DNA of 5,554 nucleotides, from the NCBI GenBank assembly GCA_045638465.1, contig JAZUBK010000031.1:1-5554 (forward strand), written 5' to 3'. Each line of letters begins with the position of its first letter. Positions within the stretch are counted from its first letter, which is position 1. Below, one piece after another: positions 1-3,536 of this stretch. The notes below the pieces were generated by a model. That model had not been told where the DNA came from and made no database searches. It was given only the letters and a program-made list of their open reading frames with translations. This DNA comes from CAKVLS01 sp045638465. GTDB taxonomy: Bacteria; Bacillota; Clostridia; Christensenellales; UBA1242. Both the position numbers and the translations under genes were made by a program.

Positions 1-4
1 TATA

Positions 5-56
5 TTTTTACATGTAAAAACTATTATCTTTGATGCCACGAAAGTAATAGTTTTTA
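5..56. terminator. Second hairpin at the left edge, possible bidirectional terminator
   Basis: TAAAAACTATTA (15-26) pairs perfectly with TAATAGTTTTTA (45-56). CTTT (28-31) pairs with AAAG (41-44) after a bulged T27, closing a 9-nt loop. The CTATTA core is flanked by A-tract and T-tract on both strands, so it could terminate in either direction. It would back up the rel terminator or end a convergent gene outside the window. The left arm is also half of a perfect 16-bp palindrome, TTTTTACATGTAAAAA (5-20), so two pairings compete for the same A-tract. The stem is poor in G+C, which lowers confidence that it works as a terminator. Confidence 0.5.
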
Positions 57-104
57 ACAAAAAAAAAGAACACTCAAAATTCATTTGAAGTGTTCTATTT
101 TTTT
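57..104 (-). terminator. Intrinsic terminator of rel
   Basis: AGAACACT (67-74) pairs with AGTGTTCT (89-96). CAAA (75-78) pairs with TTTG (84-87), with A88 bulged and a 5-nt loop. On the minus strand the stem is followed by a run of T's (complement of the A-run at 59-67). It begins right after the rel stop codon. The T-run at 98-104 on the plus strand means it could also stop transcription entering from the left. Confidence 0.85.
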
Positions 105-2265
105 ATCTTAGTACATCATATACTTCGTTCATTGCTTTTAACTTGTTTACAAAATCAGTTAGTTCATGTTTACTTTTTACTTCTATACCGATATTATAAA
201 CAGCATCATTAGTTTTATTTGTGTCAGAATAAATATAGTTGATGTTTATTTTGTTTTCGGCTAGTTTGTTTGAGATAGACGCAAGAGTTGTTGGGGCGTT
301 CTTTGCAATAATCTTTATTACTGCGGTATATTTTTCTTCGCCTTTTGTCTTACCCCAATCAATTTGCATAAGTCTATCTTGCTCTAGGGTAGAAACAACT
401 GCGCAGTCTACTCTATGTATAGTAACACCTCTACCACGAGAAACATAACCAACAATCTCATCACCAGGAACAGGGTTGCAACATTTTGCAAGTTTGGTCA
501 TTATACCATTTAGACCCGAAATGTCTGTTGTTTTTAATCTTCTATCCCCTGTATACGTTTTACCTAGTTTGATTTCGTCTTGTTTTGTATTTTGCTCATA
601 CAAAGCAACCAATCTATTAATTACTTTCAAACTTGCAAGACTTCCGTGTCCCATAGCTGCATAAACTTCGTTCATATCCCTTATAGATAATTTTTCAAAA
701 AGTTGTGGCAACCACTCATCATTTAGAAGGCTAGGCAAAGCATAACCTTTGGCTTTTGCCGCTTGTTCTAGGATAACTCTACCTTTCTTGATATTTTCTT
801 CTTTCATTTCTTTACGGAAGAAAGAGTTGATTTTGTCTTTGGTTGACTGCATCTTAACAATCTTCAACCAATCTTTTGATGGGCCTTTTGAGTTTGGTGA
901 TGTCAAAATTTCTACAATATCACCAGTTTTTAGTTTTGTATCTATAGGCACCATCTTGCCATTTATCTTCGCTCCAGTACACTTGTTACCAAGGCCAGAG
1001 TGAATATAGTAGGCCATATCTATTGTATTTGCTCCATCAAGAAGCTCTACAACATTTAGTTTTGGTGTAAATACAAATATTTTACTTGCATAGAATCCTG
1101 CTTTGATTATTTGCATAAACTCTTCGGCATTATCGTCTACTTGCTGTTTGTTTTCGACGGTTTGCAACTTTTTCATCGAAAGCATAGTATTATTTACTTC
1201 GCCTTTTGTATTGTTGCTACCTTTTTCTTTATATATCCAGTGTGCCGCAATACCATACTCACAGAAGTTATGCATCTCTTCTGTTCTGATTTGTATTTCA
1301 AATGGTATAGAGCCCTCTTCGTTTTCTGTTGGATATAATACTGTTGTATGAAGAGACATATATAGGTTCTTTTTAGGGGTTGCTATATAGTCTTTTATTC
1401 TGCCCTCAACAGGTTTCCAAAAGTTGTGCACCGCACCAAGCATAGCGTAGCAGTCTTTTACCTCTTCTACAATTATACGGTGTGCAACTATATCATAAAC
1501 TCCGTCTTTGCCTTTTTGTTGTTGTTTTTTGAAAACACCAAAGTTGCTTTTTATACGGCTTTGTACTCTTACTTTTGTAATACCATGCTCTTCGGCAAGT
1601 TTTTTAATTTTGTTTGTAATGTCTACGATAATATGCTCACGCTTTTTGTAAGTCTCTTCCATAAACTTTTCAGTTTGGACATACTCTTCTGGAAAGATAT
1701 ACTTAAAGCATAGGTTTTCAAGATCTCTTTTAAACCTGCTCATACCAAGACGTTCTGCTAGTGGTACATAAATGTCTAAAGTTTCTTTTGCAATTTTTAT
1801 TTGTTTAACACGAGTCTTTACGTCAAGGGTGCGCATATTGTGTAATCTATCTGCAAGTTTTACAAAAGCAACACGTGCGTCCTTACTCAAAGTCAAAAAC
1901 ATCTTACGTAAGTTTTCGTTTTCGTCAAGGTTTTGCATACGAGCATGTTTGATAGGTTCTATTTTTGAAGCGCCTACAACAATGTTTCCTATCTCATCAC
2001 CAAAGTTTTCGTATATTTCTTTTTCTGTGCAATCTGTATCCTCTATACAGTCGTGAAGCATACCGCTAACAACAGTCGGAATATCTGCTCTCATACTTGC
2101 CAAAATTTTTGCGGTTTCGTATGGGTGAGTGATATACTCATCTCCTGTATCTCTAAATTGGCCTTTGTGTTTTTTCTCAGCAAAATCAAATGCCTTGAAA
2201 ATAATTTGGCCATCTTCTCCATAAAGGTTGTTTATATAGTCGATAAATTCTTGTTCCATTACCAT
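103..2265 (-). CDS. relA: Bifunctional (p)ppGpp synthetase/hydrolase, long RelA/SpoT homologue (Rel)
   Basis: This cytoplasmic stringent-response enzyme makes (p)ppGpp from ATP and GDP/GTP and hydrolyses it again. The 720 residues match the usual length of about 720-740. The HD hydrolase domain (about 20-195) keeps its full metal and catalytic set: R38, H47, H71-D72, E75-D76, D139 and N143. The synthetase domain (about 225-345) has YDIVAHR with D258, a KDYIATPKKNLYMSLHTT block and E323 in FEIQIRT. A TGS domain follows (about 395-455, with IHSGLGNKC), then a helical region, a zinc-finger-like segment (C595-C596, H617, C621) and a C-terminal ACT domain (about 645-718). Both activities are therefore predicted. 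The start is the ATG at 2265, 10 nt after an AGGAG; an in-frame ATG at 2298 lacks a ribosome binding site, and one at 2259 lies 16 nt from it. Oddity: the usual GRPKHxYSI motif reads SRIKSNFGV (236-244). The gene has its own promoter and terminator. Identification is very secure. Confidence 0.97.
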   Translation of the reverse strand: MVMEQEFIDYINNLYGEDGQIIFKAFDFAEKKHKGQFRDTGDEYITHPYETAKILASMRADIPTVVSGMLHDCIEDTDCTEKEIYENFGDEIGNIVVGASKIEPIKHARMQNLDENENLRKMFLTLSKDARVAFVKLADRLHNMRTLDVKTRVKQIKIAKETLDIYVPLAERLGMSRFKRDLENLCFKYIFPEEYVQTEKFMEETYKKREHIIVDITNKIKKLAEEHGITKVRVQSRIKSNFGVFKKQQQKGKDGVYDIVAHRIIVEEVKDCYAMLGAVHNFWKPVEGRIKDYIATPKKNLYMSLHTTVLYPTENEEGSIPFEIQIRTEEMHNFCEYGIAAHWIYKEKGSNNTKGEVNNTMLSMKKLQTVENKQQVDDNAEEFMQIIKAGFYASKIFVFTPKLNVVELLDGANTIDMAYYIHSGLGNKCTGAKINGKMVPIDTKLKTGDIVEILTSPNSKGPSKDWLKIVKMQSTKDKINSFFRKEMKEENIKKGRVILEQAAKAKGYALPSLLNDEWLPQLFEKLSIRDMNEVYAAMGHGSLASLKVINRLVALYEQNTKQDEIKLGKTYTGDRRLKTTDISGLNGIMTKLAKCCNPVPGDEIVGYVSRGRGVTIHRVDCAVVSTLEQDRLMQIDWGKTKGEEKYTAVIKIIAKNAPTTLASISNKLAENKININYIYSDTNKTNDAVYNIGIEVKSKHELTDFVNKLKAMNEVYDVLR

Positions 2266-2275
2266 TATGTTTTTT

Positions 2276-2280
2276 CTCCT
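2276..2280 (-). promoter_or_regulatory. Ribosome binding site of rel
   Basis: AGGAG on the minus strand lies 10 nt before the ATG at 2265 and 16 nt before a second in-frame ATG at 2259. It excludes the longer reading from 2298, which would place this site inside the coding sequence. It favours the 720-residue product beginning MVMEQEF, with a 718-residue product as the alternative. Confidence 0.75.
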
Positions 2281-2364
2281 ACGATTATATATTAACATAA
2301 AATTAAAAAATAAAAAAGATATATTTACTCTTTTTGTTTTTACACTTTTAAAAATGATTCTTTT

Positions 2365-2394
2365 ATTATAAAAAATGCTTACAATTTCTTTCTA
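2365..2394 (-). promoter_or_regulatory. Candidate sigma-A promoter of rel
   Basis: On the minus strand a perfect TATAAT (2365-2370) follows a TAGAAA hexamer (2389-2394, four of six matches to TTGACA) with an 18-bp spacer. It lies just downstream of the Nudix terminator and would give a leader of roughly 90 nt. A second TATAAT at 2284-2289 is closer to the gene but has no recognisable -35 box and would leave almost no leader. In DNA this AT-rich, TATAAT arises easily by chance, so the call is tentative. Confidence 0.4.
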
Positions 2395-2404
2395 CACAAA
2401 GCAC

Positions 2405-2439
2405 AAAAAAAACAAGCAGAAAGATTACTGCTTGTTTTT
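2405..2439 (-). terminator. Intrinsic terminator of the Nudix gene, overlapping its 3' end
   Basis: AAAAACAAGCAG (2408-2419) pairs perfectly with CTGCTTGTTTTT (2428-2439), a 12-bp stem around an 8-nt loop (2420-2427). On the minus strand the stem runs into eight T's (2405-2412). The first arm is coding sequence for the last residues (KNKQ), and the TAA stop codon (2425-2427) lies in the loop. It separates this gene from rel. Confidence 0.9.
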
Positions 2440-2976
2440 GTATTTCATCATATAGTAAAACATCATAAGCATAGACTTAGACTGCAAACAAAAATCATCA
2501 CTTTGCGCAAGTTTCGGAATATCATTTAGAGGCACTAGCTCTATGCTGATTTGTTCATTATCATCTAAATTTTGCGATCCGTCTAAAACCACCCTTGCGA
2601 TAAAACATCTAGTAAACTCATCAGACATACCTGGAGAATTGTGCCCTCCAAAAACCTCTTCGAGCTCTATTACTTTTCCACCAATCTCTTCTGCCAGTTC
2701 TCTTACTATAGCGCTTTTACAATCTTCTCCATTTTCAACAAGTCCTGCACATAGTTCAAAAAGTTCTCTGCCTAAAGCATATCTAAATTGCTTGTTTACT
2801 ACAGCATAAATTTTACCTTCTCTTACCACATAAGGCAAAGCCCTTACCGCATCAACAATACCTTCTTTGCTAACCTTATCTTCGCCCCTTCTTGAGCAAA
2901 AATAATAGTCGCCATTTCCAATCGGTGTTGAGTATAGGTTGATCCATTTGTAATCTGTCAATTTTGTTTTGTCCAT
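2425..2976 (-). CDS. Nudix hydrolase, ADP-ribose pyrophosphatase (NudF/YqkG) type
   Basis: Nudix enzymes cleave nucleoside diphosphates linked to another moiety; the ADP-ribose branch splits ADP-ribose into AMP and ribose 5-phosphate in the cytoplasm. The protein has 183 residues, normal for this branch. The Nudix box GX5EX7REUXEEXGU is present at residues 78-100: G78, E84, R92-E93, E96-E97 and G99, with the final hydrophobic position replaced by G100. P115 follows 15 residues after the box, within SPGMSDE, which is a hallmark of ADP-ribose pyrophosphatases. The strand before the box, RELFELCAG, is also typical. The start is the ATG at 2976, 6 nt after AGGAG; an upstream in-frame ATG at 3003 lies before that site and is rejected. 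The gene stands alone between two terminators. Fold and catalytic class are secure, but the substrate is inferred: sugar-nucleotide or other ADP-sugar substrates remain possible. Confidence 0.93.
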   Translation of the reverse strand: MDKTKLTDYKWINLYSTPIGNGDYYFCSRRGEDKVSKEGIVDAVRALPYVVREGKIYAVVNKQFRYALGRELFELCAGLVENGEDCKSAIVRELAEEIGGKVIELEEVFGGHNSPGMSDEFTRCFIARVVLDGSQNLDDNEQISIELVPLNDIPKLAQSDDFCLQSKSMLMMFYYMMKYKNKQ

Positions 2977-2982
2977 ATTTTT

Positions 2983-2987
2983 CTCCT
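2983..2987 (-). promoter_or_regulatory. Ribosome binding site of the Nudix gene
   Basis: AGGAG on the minus strand stands 6 nt before the ATG at 2976. It settles the start and removes nine residues from the longest open frame, which begins at 3003. Confidence 0.85.
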
Positions 2988-3124
2988 GTCTATATGATAT
3001 CACATTTTCACTTTTTACAAAACCAAAACAAACAAAAACTTCTGCAAAACAGCCTTCACTTTACACTCAAAAAACTTATAGCAAAAAAGCTATTTCAAAA
3101 CCTCCATCAATCTCAACATATTAA

Positions 3125-3130
3125 ATTATA
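3125..3130 (-). promoter_or_regulatory. Candidate -10 element for the Nudix gene
   Basis: A perfect minus-strand TATAAT would start a transcript with a leader of about 140 nt. No convincing -35 hexamer sits 16-18 bp upstream, and the nearest GACC-N4-GGTC palindrome (3158-3169) lies at about -40 to -51. It may be a weak or regulator-dependent promoter, or a chance match in AT-rich DNA. Confidence 0.25.
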
Positions 3131-3157
3131 CGATTATTTTTATAAAAACATACCACC

Positions 3158-3169
3158 GACCTATTGGTC
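3158..3169. repeat. GACC-N4-GGTC palindrome, copy 1 (putative operator)
   Basis: GACCTATTGGTC has 4-bp arms. It shares with the other two copies a preceding CC on the plus strand, read as GGTCGG on the minus strand. This copy is the least symmetrical (T/T mismatch inside the arms). It is the one nearest the Nudix gene. Confidence 0.55.
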
Positions 3170-3212
3170 TGAAAAATCATATATCCCGCTAAATATAGGC
3201 AGTATACAAACC

Positions 3213-3224
3213 GACCAAGTGGTC
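3213..3224. repeat. GACC-N4-GGTC palindrome, copy 2 (putative operator)
   Basis: GACCAAGTGGTC has 5-bp arms around a 2-bp centre and is preceded by CC. GACCA-N2-TGGTC matches the core of the site known for the TetR-family regulator RutR. On the minus strand it lies between a TTGGAC hexamer (3222-3227) and a TATACT (3201-3206) 15 bp apart. A repressor could sit there, although that spacer is shorter than ideal. Confidence 0.6.
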
Positions 3225-3307
3225 CAATATTACAAACCTCAAAAATAATTAAAATTTTATCTCATTATCATATATTATACAATAATAAATAAAACTCGGT
3301 TTTGCCC

Positions 3308-3319
3308 GACCAAATGGTC
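3308..3319. repeat. GACC-N4-GGTC palindrome, copy 3 (putative operator)
   Basis: GACCAAATGGTC has 5-bp arms around AA and is again preceded by CC on the plus strand. It is 95 bp from copy 2, which is 55 bp from copy 1. Three near-identical sites in about 160 bp, with no fourth seen in the coding regions, argue against chance. Confidence 0.6.
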
Positions 3320-3461
3320 TGGTTTTTCTGCAAAAAATTTTGCAACCTCAAATCTATACCTACCCCTCACCAAAAGCATACACAAAGGCCTCGCAAAAGC
3401 AAACTTCAAATCAATCAAAACAATCTTCAATCAATCGCCCTTACAAAACAATTTTTTGCGC

Positions 3462-3496
3462 AAAAAAAGAGAGTTAATTTCTTAACTCTCTTTTTT
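3462..3496 (-). terminator. Intrinsic terminator of the surface-protein gene
   Basis: AAAAAAGAGAGTTAA (3463-3477) pairs perfectly with TTAACTCTCTTTTTT (3482-3496), a 15-bp stem with a 4-nt loop. It starts about 40 nt after the stop codon and ends in a minus-strand run of seven T's (3462-3468). The opposite T-run makes it able to act in both directions. The A-tract is also half of the palindrome TTTTTTGCGCAAAAAA (3452-3467). Confidence 0.9.
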
Positions 3497-3536
3497 GTTA
3501 TTTAGTTATATCCTAAGAAATCTTTGAAGACTAAAA

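Larger units (their letters stand above)
3211..3352 (-). repeat. Two composite repeat units, each an AACCTC box plus a palindrome
   Basis: Read on the minus strand, TTTGAGGTT is followed after a variable gap by GACCA-N-TTGGTCGG in two places, 3306-3352 and 3211-3243. In the longer unit the gap holds the near-palindrome TGCAAAA-AA-TTTTGCA (3329-3344). The shorter unit lacks this segment. Copy 1 of the palindrome (3158) has no TTTGAGGTT. The shared boxes suggest a duplicated element rather than isolated operators, but the units are short and the alignment was made by eye. Confidence 0.35.
2977..3536. other. 560-bp intergenic region without a confident gene
   Basis: Apart from the palindromes, the surface-protein terminator and the Nudix ribosome binding site, this stretch holds A/T-tract inverted repeats: ATAGC-A6-GCTAT (3078-3093), TGCAAAA-AA-TTTTGCA (3329-3344) and TTTTTTGCGCAAAAAA (3452-3467). 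The plus strand is markedly rich in A and C, so a minus-strand transcript would be rich in G and U. Open frames exist on both strands but lack family resemblance and good ribosome binding sites. It could be a long regulatory leader, a decayed gene or a repeat-bearing spacer; the sequence does not decide. Confidence 0.5.

Noticed and set aside
239..2295. Several plus-strand open frames of 60-95 codons opposite rel
   Set aside because: They are antisense shadows of a well-conserved gene, with no domain resemblance or ribosome binding sites.
2313..2335. Possible attenuator hairpin in the rel leader (AAAAAGA with TCTTTTT)
   Set aside because: Only seven pairs with a single G-C pair and a 9-nt loop; too weak to separate from chance in this AT-rich leader.
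2964..3248. Plus-strand 94-codon open frame over the Nudix start and the spacer
   Set aside because: It overlaps the Nudix start and ribosome binding site on the opposite strand, has no recognisable domain or good ribosome binding site, and its Lys/Gln/Asn-rich make-up simply reflects the A-rich plus strand.
3158..3319. CRISPR array
   Set aside because: The repeated units are only 12-18 bp, palindromic, and spaced at unequal intervals of 55 and 95 bp. No cas genes are present.
3404..3437. Short direct repeat CTTCAAATCAATCA / CTTCAATCAATC
   Set aside because: Two imperfect copies of about 12 bp in low-complexity A/C-rich sequence; no further copies or functional context.
3302..3505. Plus-strand 67-codon open frame ending in the terminator
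   Set aside because: It runs through a palindrome and through the surface-protein terminator hairpin, its composition follows the A/C-rich strand, and no ribosome binding site is apparent.
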